From Burkholderiaceae bacterium (GTDB lineage Bacteria > Pseudomonadota > Gammaproteobacteria > Burkholderiales > Burkholderiaceae), in contig JAGOCV010000006.1 in NCBI GenBank assembly GCA_017998575.1, positions 1 through 26,644 on the forward strand: 26,644 nucleotides of DNA, given 5' to 3'. This document shows positions 1 through 7,389 of the stretch, piece by piece. Position numbers and translations under genes: made by a program. Position 1 is the first letter of the stretch, and every line of letters begins with the position of its first letter. The notes under the pieces were generated by a model. The model saw nothing but the letters and a program-made list of their open reading frames with translations, was not told the DNA's origin and made no database searches.

Positions 1-27
1 GTATAGCAGTCTGCTGGGGAATTCCGG

Positions 28-423
28 CTACAGGTTGTTTGCCGCCAGCTTGAGTGTGGGCTTTGGCTCGATGCCGCCTTCGGGCCGCAGCTGGCCCGAA
101 ATCATGGCGCCCTGATGCATTTCAAGGGCCTTGTAATGGATGTCGCCCTCGATACGCGCCTTGGGTTGCAGTTCGAGCAGGTTGGCCGCGTGCACCGGGC
201 CGTTGACGTGGCCATTGATGATCACGTGGTCGGCATGGATGGCGCCGTGCACCGAGGCCGATTCGGAAACCACCAGGATACTGGCCAGCGCGTCGTCGGC
301 ACGGATGTCGCCGACCACTTCGCCGTCGATGCGCAGGCCGTCGCGGAATTCGACATGGCCGACGATGCGCGTGCCGTGGGCAATCAGGCTGCGGATGGGC
401 GGTTGCTTCTTGCGGGCGAACAT
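28..423 (-). CDS. Bactofilin family protein (polymer-forming cytoskeletal protein)
   Basis: This 131-residue protein belongs to the bactofilins (formerly DUF583), which self-assemble into filaments that scaffold cell-shape or envelope functions near the membrane. The family call comes from the short, regularly spaced beta-helix-like repeats of G/V/I-rich turns between about residues 20 and 115 (for example GHVEF, GEVVGDI, GAIHADHV, GHVNGPV, GDIHY, GQLRP) in a protein of usual bactofilin size. There is no transmembrane segment or signal peptide. The basic N-terminus (MFARKKQPP) could contact membrane. The ATG at 423 has AGGAG about 10 bases upstream. It lies 64 bases downstream of a DUF6776-type membrane protein on the same strand, so the two are probably co-transcribed. 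The call is firm at family level; the specific cellular role is not visible. Confidence 0.9.
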   Translation of the reverse strand: MFARKKQPPIRSLIAHGTRIVGHVEFRDGLRIDGEVVGDIRADDALASILVVSESASVHGAIHADHVIINGHVNGPVHAANLLELQPKARIEGDIHYKALEMHQGAMISGQLRPEGGIEPKPTLKLAANNL

Positions 424-487
424 GGCGGCGATCTCCTGGAAACAGCGGTCGGGCGGCGGCGGGCGGGCCAGTGAAGAGGCGCCGGGC

Positions 488-1207
488 TCAGAGCCGCTGG
501 GTGAGCGCCGCGCGTGTGGAGGTGGCGTCCAGCACCCGGGCGGAGACGCTTTTTACCACGACCCCCGCCGGCAGGTCGACCACGCCGTCGAGCCGGAGGT
601 ACTGGCGGAACTTGAGGGCCATCGGGCCTTCGGGGAGCGACATGGTCCAGGGCTTGCCGGCCAGCGTGCCGGCGAAGCTCACTTCGAGCCGGCCATTGAA
701 TTCAGGCGCATTCTTCAGGGGTTGCATGACCAGTACCTGCCAGCGCAGATGCTGACCCTGGGCATCGGCAGGCAACCGTTCGGCCTGCAGGCCGCGGATG
801 GCCAGCGTGCCCTCGCCACTGGCGGGCAGCAGGTTCTCGAAGAAGCCCAGATCCTCGCGCAGGGAACGGTTGTCAGACTCCAGCTGGCGCAACTGCGCCA
901 GCAGTTTCTCCTGCGCCACGGCCTCGGCCACGCGCAGGCTCTCGGCCGTATTGACCACGGATTGCGCCTTGTCGCGCTCTTCGCGCAACTGCAGGTTCTC
1001 GGCACGCAGGCGCGTGATTTCTTCGCGTGCCGGGCGTTCCAGGCCCGCGATGTCCTTGCCGAACTCGAACGCCCACAGTGCGATGGCGGCGCAGAAACCC
1101 AGCACCAGCGCGGCGACCACCCAGCGCACAGGCCACGGCAGCGCGCTGCGCACGGCCATGCGCGGGGCACTGATGGTCAGCCGGCGGCGAAGCAGTCGAA
1201 AACGCAT
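488..1207 (-). CDS. DUF6776-type single-pass membrane protein with coiled coil
   Basis: The protein has 239 residues from the ATG at 1207. It has a basic N-terminus, one transmembrane helix at about residues 28-47, a charged heptad-rich coiled coil at about 53-120 (LERPAREEITRLRAENLQL and onward), the segment LGFFENLLPASG, and a C-terminal beta-rich domain. This architecture matches the family of betaproteobacterial membrane proteins annotated DUF6776, whose function is unknown. An upstream ATG at 1249 would add 14 residues. I prefer 1207 because the added residues are not membrane-like and a candidate promoter would start transcription near 1255. Neither start has a clear Shine-Dalgarno. The bactofilin lies directly downstream, and a membrane coiled-coil protein next to a filament-forming protein suggests a shared envelope role, which is inference. 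Confidence 0.75.
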   Translation of the reverse strand: MRFRLLRRRLTISAPRMAVRSALPWPVRWVVAALVLGFCAAIALWAFEFGKDIAGLERPAREEITRLRAENLQLREERDKAQSVVNTAESLRVAEAVAQEKLLAQLRQLESDNRSLREDLGFFENLLPASGEGTLAIRGLQAERLPADAQGQHLRWQVLVMQPLKNAPEFNGRLEVSFAGTLAGKPWTMSLPEGPMALKFRQYLRLDGVVDLPAGVVVKSVSARVLDATSTRAALTQRL

Positions 1208-1261
1208 GTGGAACGAACCGTGGACGCGTGCCCTCGGCTCTGACAACAACGAAGGCGCCGT

Positions 1262-1290
1262 ACTCTACAGGCACGCTTGCCAAAACCCAA
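1262..1290 (-). promoter_or_regulatory. Candidate sigma-70 promoter for the DUF6776-bactofilin pair
   Basis: Read on the minus strand, TTGGGT (1285-1290) and TAGAGT (1262-1267) are separated by 17 bases. They match the -35 and -10 consensus at three and four of six positions. The position, about 50 bases upstream of the preferred start at 1207 and downstream of the rpsI terminator, is sensible. The match is modest. Confidence 0.3.
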
Positions 1291-1442
1291 GCCTGTAAAC
1301 CGAATACCGCCAGGAACAGCCCGAACATGGGAAGTGCCAGCACCTCCCCTGCGGGCTTGCGTTTTCTCGCCCGCGCGGCCCCGTGAAAGAAAGCCCCCAT
1401 GCCTCAAAGGAGGCATTTCTCCATCTCGGGCGGGCGGCAAAA

Positions 1443-1479
1443 ATGAAAAAGCCGCCAGGCCTTGCGGCGTGGCGGCTTC
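1443..1479 (-). terminator. Rho-independent terminator of rplM-rpsI
   Basis: On the minus strand, AAGCCGCC (1472-1479) pairs perfectly with GGCGGCTT (1450-1457) around a 14-base GC-rich loop. A T-rich tract (TTTTTCATTTT) follows immediately. It starts about 20 bases after the rpsI stop codon, a classic intrinsic terminator position. Confidence 0.85.
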
Positions 1480-1498
1480 TCGTGCCAGCAGGCGGAGA

Positions 1499-1891
1499 TC
1501 AGCGCTTGCTGAACTGCTTGCGGCGACGGGCGGAGTGCAGACCGACCTTCTTGCGCTCGACCTCACGGGCGTCGCGGGTCACGAAGCCAGCCTGGCTCAG
1601 TGCCGGCTTGAGCGACGCGTCGTAGTCGATCAGGGCGCGCGTGATGCCGTGGCGGGTGGCACCGGCCTGGCCGGATTCACCGCCGCCATGCACGTTGACC
1701 TGGATGTCGAAGGTTTCGACATGGTTGGTCAAGAACAGCGGTTGCTTCGCGATCATGATGGACGTCTCGCGGCCGAAGTAGGCCTGGATATCCTTGCCGT
1801 TCACCGTGATCTTGCCGGTGCCCTTTTTGATGAACACGCGGGCGACGCTCGATTTGCGGCGGCCGGTGCCATTGTTCCAATCACCAATCAT
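1499..1891 (-). CDS. rpsI: 30S ribosomal protein S9
   Basis: This is a 130-residue S9 protein of the small ribosomal subunit. The sequence shows [12 protein letters not shown] near the N-terminus, the central FGRETS region, [10 protein letters not shown], and the hallmark basic tail ending [11 protein letters not shown], whose last residues reach the P-site tRNA in the ribosome. The frame extends upstream to an ATG at 1951, but the S9 start is the ATG at 1891, preceded by GGAG and giving the family's normal length. It lies 10 bases after the rplM stop codon, the conserved L13-S9 operon of bacteria, and is followed by an intrinsic terminator. Confidence 0.98.
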   Translation of the reverse strand: MIGDWNNGTGRRKSSVARVFIKKGTGKITVNGKDIQAYFGRETSIMIAKQPLFLTNHVETFDIQVNVHGGGESGQAGATRHGITRALIDYDASLKPALSQAGFVTRDAREVERKKVGLHSARRRKQFSKR

Positions 1892-1901
1892 TCGGGGCTC
1901 C

Positions 1902-2333
1902 TCAGATTTCCAGCGGCTGCGGTTGCTGGGCGGTGTGCGGGTGCTCTGCACCGCCGTACACCTTGAGCTTCTTGATCATGGCGTAGCCGAGCGGACCCTT
2001 GGGCAGCATGCCCTTGACGGCCTTCTCGAGTGCGCGGCCAGGATGCTTGGCCTGCATGTCACGGAAGTTGGTGGCGTAGATGCCGCCCGGGAAGCCCGAG
2101 TGACGGTAGTACACCTTGTCCAGTTCCTTCGCGCCGGTGACGCGGAGCTTGGATGCGTTGATGACGACGATGTAGTCGCCGGTGTCGACGTGAGGCGTGT
2201 AAATGGCCTTGTGCTTGCCGCGCAGTCGGAGGGCAGCTTCGCTGGCAACCCGTCCGAGCACCTTGTCGGTGGCGTCAATCACAAACCACTCGTGCGTCAC
2301 GTCAGCGGGCTTTGCGCTGAACGTTTTGGTCAT
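1902..2333 (-). CDS. rplM: 50S ribosomal protein L13
   Basis: The protein has 143 residues, essentially the standard L13 length of about 142. L13 is an early-assembling protein of the large ribosomal subunit. Recognisable segments are the N-terminal [38 protein letters not shown], the [12 protein letters not shown] loop, and the GMLPKGPLG segment. The ATG at 2333 has a purine-rich GAAGAG upstream. It is the first gene of the rplM-rpsI operon, with a promoter and a leader of about 150 nucleotides upstream (2334-2485). The start and identity are secure. Confidence 0.98.
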   Translation of the reverse strand: MTKTFSAKPADVTHEWFVIDATDKVLGRVASEAALRLRGKHKAIYTPHVDTGDYIVVINASKLRVTGAKELDKVYYRHSGFPGGIYATNFRDMQAKHPGRALEKAVKGMLPKGPLGYAMIKKLKVYGGAEHPHTAQQPQPLEI

Positions 2334-2491
2334 GAGTTTTCTCTTCTGAAAGAGGGTTTGAGCCAGCCCTTTTCCACGGTCGGTGTCTCTCTGATGGAGA
2401 CCTCTTAGGTGGGAACCCGGCCGGGCGGCTGTCGCCGTCTGGCCTTCGAATACATTCGCCGCGGGGCTGAAAAAGCGCTGCGAAGTCCGCG

Positions 2492-2520
2492 ATTATATTC
2501 AGAATCAATGACTTGCGCCA
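2492..2520 (-). promoter_or_regulatory. Candidate promoter of rplM-rpsI
   Basis: The minus strand carries a perfect TATAAT at 2492-2497 in a locally AT-rich patch. The best-spaced -35 candidate is TGGCGC at 2515-2520 with a 17-base spacer, and it is poor. Transcription would begin near 2485, leaving a leader of about 150 bases before rplM. The -10 box is convincing; the -35 is not. Confidence 0.55.
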
Positions 2521-2565
2521 GATCGACCCGTCGATATGTGGCAGGCGGGTTACCATCCCTCCCCT

Positions 2566-3474
2566 ATGTTCAGCTACCGCCACGGCTTCCACGCCGGCAA
2601 CCATGCCGATGTGCTCAAGCACACCGTCCTCATCGCCCTTCTGCGCTACCTGACCGAGAAGGACGCGGCGCTGATGGTGCTGGACACCCATGCCGGCGCG
2701 GGCCTCTACCGCCTCGACGGCGACTACGCCCAGACCAGCGGCGAGGCCGCCGAAGGCATCCGGAAGCTGCTGGCCGACGACACGCCCGATCTGGTCGATC
2801 CACTGCTGCAGGACTACGCCACCGTCATCGCCGGCTTCAATCCCGGCGGCACGCTCAAGGTCTACCCCGGCTCGCCCTTCATCGCCCAGGGCCTGCTGCG
2901 CGGCCACGACAAGCTCAAGCTGTTCGAATTGCATCCTGCTGACGCCCGGGCGCTGTCAGGCAACATCGCGCAGCTCGACGCCGGCCGCCAGGTCTCCGTG
3001 CTGCACGAAGATGGCTTCGAGAGCGTGCGCAAACTTCTTCCGCCGCCCTCACGCCGCGCGCTGCTGCTGTGCGACCCCAGTTACGAGGTCAAGACCGACT
3101 ACGGCCGCGTGCTCGATCTGGTCACCGAATCGCTCAAGCGCTTTCCCACGGGCACGTACGCCGTCTGGTACCCCGTGATCCCGCGTCCAGAAGCCCATGA
3201 TCTGCCGCGCCGCCTCAAGACGCTGGTCACCAAATCCGCCAAGCCCTGGCTGCACGCCACGCTCACCGTCAAGTCGGGCCGGATATCGGTCGGCCAACGC
3301 GTCGCCGCGCAGACCGGCGGCCGGGCTACCCGCCCGGGCCTGCCGGCCAGCGGCATGTTCATCGTCAATCCGCCGTACACGCTGGCCAAGGCGTTGCGCC
3401 CGGCCCTGACGGAAATGGCCGAACTGCTGGGCCAGGACGGCGCCGGCAGCTTCACCCTCGAACACGGCGGCTGA
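2566..3474 (+). CDS. rlmJ: 23S rRNA (adenine(2030)-N6)-methyltransferase RlmJ
   Basis: RlmJ uses S-adenosylmethionine to methylate N6 of A2030 in naked 23S rRNA during ribosome assembly. The 302-residue product is a little longer than E. coli RlmJ (about 280). It starts with the family hallmark MFSYRHGFHAGNHADVLKH, which fixes the ATG at 2566 rather than the one at 2536. It carries VLDTHAGAGLY at about residues 38-48 (SAM-binding motif region), a C-terminal MFIVNPPY, and the catalytic-motif region LLCDPSYE at 168-174. The N6-adenine methyltransferase motif is usually DPPY; here the third residue is serine. The gene stands alone on the plus strand, divergent from rplM. A GC-rich hairpin (CCGGG-GAAA-CCCGG, 3482-3495) follows the stop codon but has no T tract. 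Confidence 0.93.
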   Translation: MFSYRHGFHAGNHADVLKHTVLIALLRYLTEKDAALMVLDTHAGAGLYRLDGDYAQTSGEAAEGIRKLLADDTPDLVDPLLQDYATVIAGFNPGGTLKVYPGSPFIAQGLLRGHDKLKLFELHPADARALSGNIAQLDAGRQVSVLHEDGFESVRKLLPPPSRRALLLCDPSYEVKTDYGRVLDLVTESLKRFPTGTYAVWYPVIPRPEAHDLPRRLKTLVTKSAKPWLHATLTVKSGRISVGQRVAAQTGGRATRPGLPASGMFIVNPPYTLAKALRPALTEMAELLGQDGAGSFTLEHGG

Positions 3475-3506
3475 GCGCCGGCCGGGGAAACCCGGACCGG
3501 GATCGA

Positions 3507-3532
3507 ATTAACAAACCGATCGGTTGGTTAAT
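3507..3532 (+). promoter_or_regulatory. 26-bp palindromic operator upstream of paaA (TetR/PaaR-like)
   Basis: Positions 3507-3532 form an inverted repeat in which 12 of 13 base pairs are complementary. It has a perfect AACCGATCGGTT core at 3514-3525 flanked by ATTAAC and GTTAAT arms. It sits directly upstream of a TAGAAT -10-like box (3536-3541), so a bound protein would cover the -35 and spacer region. TetR-family PaaR repressors controlling paa genes in response to phenylacetyl-CoA are known in Burkholderia. Assigning this site to such a regulator is inference, and no tetR gene lies in the window. Confidence 0.75.
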
Positions 3533-3535
3533 CAC

Positions 3536-3541
3536 TAGAAT
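3536..3541 (+). promoter_or_regulatory. -10 element of the paaABCDE promoter
   Basis: TAGAAT differs from the consensus TATAAT at one position. It lies immediately 3' of the palindromic operator and about 40 bases upstream of the paaA start. No good -35 hexamer is found at 16-18 bases, which would suit a promoter whose -35 region lies within the operator. Confidence 0.5.
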
Positions 3542-3580
3542 GGCTCCATGCCGCGCCGGCCGGCGCGCAAGGAGACCGCC

Positions 3581-4600
3581 ATGTACACGCAGGCGATGGA
3601 CGTGCCGCCCGGCACCTCCAGCCCCCACGAAACGCAGTTCGCAGCTTCGGTCGACCTGCGCCAGCAGGCATTCGACGAGCGCATCGACGCCGACGGCCGC
3701 ATCGAGCCGCGCGACTGGATGCCCGAGGCCTACCGCCGCACGCTGCTGCGCCAGATCAGCCAGCACGCGCACAGTGAAATCATCGGCATGCAGCCCGAGG
3801 GCAACTGGATCAGTCGCGCCCCCAGCCTCAAGCGCAAGGCCATCCTGCTGGCGAAGGTGCAGGACGAAGGCGGCCACGGCCTCTACCTCTACAGCGCCGC
3901 CGAAACGCTGGGCACCAGCCGCGAGCAGATGCTGGACGCCCTGCACACCGGCCGCGCCAAATACAGCAGCATCTTCAACTACCCCACCCTGAGCTGGGCC
4001 GACGTCGGCGTGATCGGGTGGCTGGTGGATGGCGCGGCAATCATGAACCAGGTGCCGATCTGCCGCTGCAGCTACGGCCCGTATGCACGCGCCATGATCC
4101 GCATCTGCAAGGAAGAGAGCTTCCACCAGCGCCAGGGCTTCGAGAGCCTCATGACGCTGATGCGCGGCACCGATGCGCAGCGCGCCATGGTGCAGGAAGC
4201 GGTGGACCGCTGGTGGTGGCCGGTGCTGGCCATGTTCGGCCCGCCCGATGCCGACAGCCCCAACAGCGCGCAGGGCATGCGCTGGGGCATCAAGCGCCTG
4301 TCCAACGACGCGCTGCGGCAGAAGTTCGTCGACGCCACCGTGCCGCAGGCCGCCGTGCTCGGCATCACCCTGCCCGACCCCGCACTGCGCTGGAACGAAG
4401 AGCGCCAGGCCCACGACTTCGGCCCGATCGACTGGGACGACTTCTGGTCCGTGGTGAATGGCAACGGCCCGTGCAACCGCGAGCGGCTGGCCACGCGCGT
4501 GCAGGCCCACGAAGACGGCGCCTGGGTGCGCGAAGCCGCGCTGGCCCACGCCACGCGCCGCCGGCAGCGCGAGCATGAATCCATGAAGGAAGCCGCATGA
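3581..4600 (+). CDS. paaA: 1,2-phenylacetyl-CoA epoxidase, catalytic subunit A
   Basis: PaaA is the di-iron oxygenase subunit of the PaaABCE complex. It uses O2 and electrons from PaaE to epoxidise the ring of phenylacetyl-CoA in the aerobic phenylacetate pathway. The 339-residue product carries the paired iron-ligand helices of the family: E66 in HSEIIG, an ExxH at 96-99 in DEGGHG, and a second ExxH at 179-182 in [10 protein letters not shown]. The ATG at 3581 is chosen over 3548 because AAGGAG lies 8 bases upstream and the protein then begins like PaaA. Its stop overlaps the paaB start by four bases (ATGA). A palindromic operator and a -10 box lie just upstream. Confidence 0.97.
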   Translation: MYTQAMDVPPGTSSPHETQFAASVDLRQQAFDERIDADGRIEPRDWMPEAYRRTLLRQISQHAHSEIIGMQPEGNWISRAPSLKRKAILLAKVQDEGGHGLYLYSAAETLGTSREQMLDALHTGRAKYSSIFNYPTLSWADVGVIGWLVDGAAIMNQVPICRCSYGPYARAMIRICKEESFHQRQGFESLMTLMRGTDAQRAMVQEAVDRWWWPVLAMFGPPDADSPNSAQGMRWGIKRLSNDALRQKFVDATVPQAAVLGITLPDPALRWNEERQAHDFGPIDWDDFWSVVNGNGPCNRERLATRVQAHEDGAWVREAALAHATRRRQREHESMKEAA

Positions 4601-4893
4601 CCGACGTGACCCGCCACGAGTGGCCGCTGTGGGAAGTCTTCGTGCGCAGCCGCCAGGGGCTGGAGCATCGCCACTGCGGCAGCCTGCACGCGGCCGATGC
4701 GAAACAGGCGCTGCAGATGGCACGCGACGTGTACACGCGCCGCCAGGAAGGCGTGAGCCTGTGGGTCGTCCCGTCGGCCGCCATCATGGCCAGCGAACCG
4801 CACGACCGGCCCGAGCTGTTCGACCCGATGGGCGACAAGATCTACCGCCACCCGGGCTTCTACGAGATCCCCGACGACGTGGGGCACATGTGA
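4597..4893 (+). CDS. paaB: 1,2-phenylacetyl-CoA epoxidase, subunit B
   Basis: This 98-residue protein is of the usual PaaB size (about 95). PaaB is a small non-catalytic subunit that bridges PaaAC units in the epoxidase. Family features are the N-terminal [23 protein letters not shown], the [17 protein letters not shown] helix, and WVVPSAAI. The start overlaps the paaA stop as ATGA, indicating translational coupling, and the stop overlaps the GTG start of paaC. Identity is clear from sequence and from position between paaA and paaC. Confidence 0.96.
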   Translation: MTDVTRHEWPLWEVFVRSRQGLEHRHCGSLHAADAKQALQMARDVYTRRQEGVSLWVVPSAAIMASEPHDRPELFDPMGDKIYRHPGFYEIPDDVGHM

Positions 4894-5693
4894 CGACAGC
4901 CGCCACTGCCCCGCTGGAGCTGCTGCTCCACCTGGCCGACTGCGCCCTGGTGCTGGGCCAGCGCAATGCCGAGTGGTGCGGCCATGGGCCGGTGCTGGAA
5001 GAAGACATCGCGATGGCCAACCTCAGCCTCGACCTGATTGGCCAGGCGCGCCTGCTCTACCAGCACGCGGCCGCACAGGTCAACGCGCAACCCGGCACGG
5101 CCGCCGCGCTGGGCCTCCCGGCCGCGGCCAGCTCGCCGGTCACCGAGGATTCGCTGGCGTACTTCCGCGACGCCGGGGCCTTCCGCAACTACACCTTGCT
5201 GGAACTGCCGCACACCGGCCCGCTCGCGCCCGGCGCATCGCAACCACGCGATTACGCCGTGACCATCGTGCGCAACTTCCTCTACAGCGCACTCATGGTG
5301 CTGCGGTGGGAGGCACTGGCGGGCCATGCCGACGCACAGCTGGCCGCCATCGCCGCACGCTCGCTCAAGGAGGCGCGCTATCACCTGCGCCACGCACGCG
5401 ACTGGCTGGTGCGCCTGGGTGACGGCACGCCCGTCTCGCACGCGCGCATGCAGGCCGCGCTCGACCACCTCATGCCCTACACGGCGGAGTTCTGGCACGA
5501 CCCCGCCACCGCAGCGCTGCGCGCCGCGTGGGACGCGCAGGTGGACGACGCGCTGGCCGAAGCCACGCTCTCGCGTCCCGATGCGCGCGCCGCCGCCACG
5601 CACGGCAGCCGCGGCCGCCATTCGGAACACCTGGACTACCTGCTGGCCGAAATGCAGGTGCTGGCGCGACAGCATCCCGGGGCGACATGGTGA
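4890..5693 (+). CDS. paaC: 1,2-phenylacetyl-CoA epoxidase, subunit C
   Basis: PaaC is the structural partner of PaaA: a ferritin-like helical bundle that pairs with the catalytic subunit but does not perform chemistry. The 267-residue product is near the usual length (about 250). Typical segments are LADCALVLGQRNAEWCGHGPVLEED, MANLSLDLIGQARLLY and LKEARYHLRHARDWLVRLGDG. I place the start at a GTG (4890) inside the ATGTGA that ends paaB. The open frame continues upstream within paaB, but those residues do not resemble PaaC. The last seven bases overlap paaD. Confidence 0.94.
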   Translation: MTTAATAPLELLLHLADCALVLGQRNAEWCGHGPVLEEDIAMANLSLDLIGQARLLYQHAAAQVNAQPGTAAALGLPAAASSPVTEDSLAYFRDAGAFRNYTLLELPHTGPLAPGASQPRDYAVTIVRNFLYSALMVLRWEALAGHADAQLAAIAARSLKEARYHLRHARDWLVRLGDGTPVSHARMQAALDHLMPYTAEFWHDPATAALRAAWDAQVDDALAEATLSRPDARAAATHGSRGRHSEHLDYLLAEMQVLARQHPGATW

Positions 5694-6259
5694 CCGCCGA
5701 CGCCGCACGGCCGGTGCAGGAGGCGGCCGCGCCGCACGATGCGCTCGCCGCCTCGCTCGGGAATGCACGCGCAATCGCCGGTGCGGTGCCCGACCCTGAA
5801 ATTCCCGTCGTCACGCTCGACGATCTCGGCATCCTGCGCGACGTCCGGCTGGCGGCCGATGGCGTGCTCGACGTCGTGCTCACGCCCACCTACAGCGGCT
5901 GCCCGGCCACGGAGCAGATCGCGGCCGACGTGCAGGCGGCCCTGGCCGACGCCGGCTGGCGCTCGCGCGTGCTCATGCAGCTCGCGCCTGCGTGGACGAC
6001 CGACTGGATCCGGCCCGCGGCGCGCCAGCGGCTGGCCGACTACGGCATCGCGCCGCCACATCGCGCGTTCGTGACCGAGGCCGGCGCGGCCGTGCCGCTG
6101 CGGCCGGCGCGCCGCGACATCCGCGCCGACGCCGTGGCCTGCCCGCGCTGCGGCTCGCACGACACGACCGAGACCTCGCCGTTCGGTTCAACCGCCTGCA
6201 AGGCGCTCTACCGGTGCCTGGCTTGCCTGGAGCCCTTCGACTATTTCAAGCCGTACTGA
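5687..6259 (+). CDS. paaD: Phenylacetyl-CoA epoxidase maturation protein PaaD (MIP18/DUF59 domain plus zinc ribbon)
   Basis: PaaD is needed for phenylacetate oxidation but is not part of the purified epoxidase. It resembles iron-sulfur assembly factors of the MIP18/SufT type and probably matures the iron or iron-sulfur centres of PaaA/PaaE. The 190-residue product has the MIP18 domain at about residues 20-115 with PDPEIPVVTLDDLGI (35-49) and the conserved TYSGCPA cysteine (C72). A C-terminal ribbon follows with CPRC (152-155), C171 and CLAC (177-180). The ATG at 5687 overlaps the paaC stop by seven bases; a GTG at 5690 is an alternative start. Confidence 0.93.
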   Translation: MVTADAARPVQEAAAPHDALAASLGNARAIAGAVPDPEIPVVTLDDLGILRDVRLAADGVLDVVLTPTYSGCPATEQIAADVQAALADAGWRSRVLMQLAPAWTTDWIRPAARQRLADYGIAPPHRAFVTEAGAAVPLRPARRDIRADAVACPRCGSHDTTETSPFGSTACKALYRCLACLEPFDYFKPY

Positions 6260-6272
6260 CGAGGCCCTGCCC

Positions 6273-7367
6273 ATGACCGCCGCGCGCTTCCACGACCTGC
6301 CCATCCGCGCCGTGCGCCCCGAAGCCGCGGGCGCCGTCGCGATCACGCTGGGGGTGCCCGAGGCCTTGCGCGACACCTTCGCGTTCGAGCCCGGCCAGTA
6401 CCTCACGCTCCGAACACTGGTCGACGGCGAAGAGCAGCGGCGCAGCTATTCGATCTGTTCGAGCCGTGCGCGATTCACGGCCAGGGGCGAGATCGAGATC
6501 GGTGTGAAGCCCGTCGAGGGCGGCCGCGTCTCACCCTGGCTTGCGCAGGCCACCGAGGTCGGCGGCACGCTGACGGTGCTGCCGCCGCAAGGCCGCTTCA
6601 CGCCCACGCCGGGCGCGCGCCATCGCGTGGGCTTCGCGGCGGGCTCGGGGATCACGCCGTTGCTGTCGATCATCGAAAGCACCTTGCAGAGCGAACCCGA
6701 TGCGCGCTTCACGCTGGTGTACGGCAATCAGCGCGTGGACAGCATCATGTTCGGCGAGGCGCTGCAAGACCTGAAGGACCGCTACCCCACGCGGCTGTCG
6801 CTGGTACACGTGCTCTCGCGTCAGGCGGGCGACGTGCCACTGCTGCACGGCCGGCTCGACCAGGAGCGCGTCTCGACACTGCTGCGCACCTTGCTGTCGG
6901 CCGACCGCATCGACGAGGCTTTCGTGTGCGGGCCCGGCGGCATGATCGACGCCGTGGAGCGCGCACTCGCCGCCGCCGGCGTGCCAGCCGCGCGCGTGCA
7001 CAGCGAACGCTTCCTGGCCGATGGCGCGACGCTGCCCGTGGCCCGACCCGCGCGCATCGACTCAGCGCGCGCCGTCCCCTCGGCCGCTGCCGGCGCCATG
7101 CAGGTGGTGCTGCACGGCAAGACCCACAGCTTCGCCATCGGGACGCACGAGCGCGTGCTCGACGTCGCGCTTGAGGGCGGACTCGACCTCCCGTGGTCGT
7201 GCAAGGCCGGCGTGTGCTGCACCTGCCGCGCGCGCGTGCTCGAAGGCGAGGTGGCGATGGAGCGCAACTTCACACTGGAGCCCGACGAGATCGCGCGCGG
7301 CTTCGTGCTGACCTGCCAGGCCCGGCCGCTCACGCCGCATCTGGTGGTGAGCTACGACGAGCGCTGA
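6273..7367 (+). CDS. paaE: 1,2-phenylacetyl-CoA epoxidase, reductase subunit E
   Basis: PaaE passes electrons from NADPH through FAD and a [2Fe-2S] cluster to the PaaA di-iron site. The 364-residue protein has the complete module order. The FAD domain carries RSYS at 57-60 (flavin-binding RxYS), the NAD(P) domain has GSGITP at 124-129 and CGPGGM at 219-224, and a C-terminal plant-type ferredoxin domain follows. In that domain C310, C315, C318 and C348 form the CX4CX2C...C cluster signature. The gap after paaD is 13 bases and GAGG lies upstream of the ATG. It is the last gene of the operon and converges with the ompW-like gene, whose stop is 22 bases away. Confidence 0.96.
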   Translation: MTAARFHDLPIRAVRPEAAGAVAITLGVPEALRDTFAFEPGQYLTLRTLVDGEEQRRSYSICSSRARFTARGEIEIGVKPVEGGRVSPWLAQATEVGGTLTVLPPQGRFTPTPGARHRVGFAAGSGITPLLSIIESTLQSEPDARFTLVYGNQRVDSIMFGEALQDLKDRYPTRLSLVHVLSRQAGDVPLLHGRLDQERVSTLLRTLLSADRIDEAFVCGPGGMIDAVERALAAAGVPAARVHSERFLADGATLPVARPARIDSARAVPSAAAGAMQVVLHGKTHSFAIGTHERVLDVALEGGLDLPWSCKAGVCCTCRARVLEGEVAMERNFTLEPDEIARGFVLTCQARPLTPHLVVSYDER

Positions 7368-7389
7368 GTTCTCAGCAGACGCCAGAAGC

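Noticed and set aside
873..1400. Minus-strand frame with a hydrophobic N-terminal stretch (FGLFLAVFGLQAWVLA) in the rpsI-DUF6776 gap
   Set aside because: It runs out of frame through the DUF6776 gene, becomes R/G-rich there, and lies across the candidate promoter. The hydrophobic stretch is probably chance, though a tiny membrane peptide is not excluded.
1398..1417. ATGCCTC...GAGGCAT inverted repeat in the rpsI-DUF6776 gap
   Set aside because: A 7-bp stem without T tract on the minus strand, close to a much better terminator; no clear role.
3482..3495. Rho-independent terminator of rlmJ
   Set aside because: CCGGG-GAAA-CCCGG is a short stem with a stable tetraloop but is not followed by a T run; at most a weak signal.
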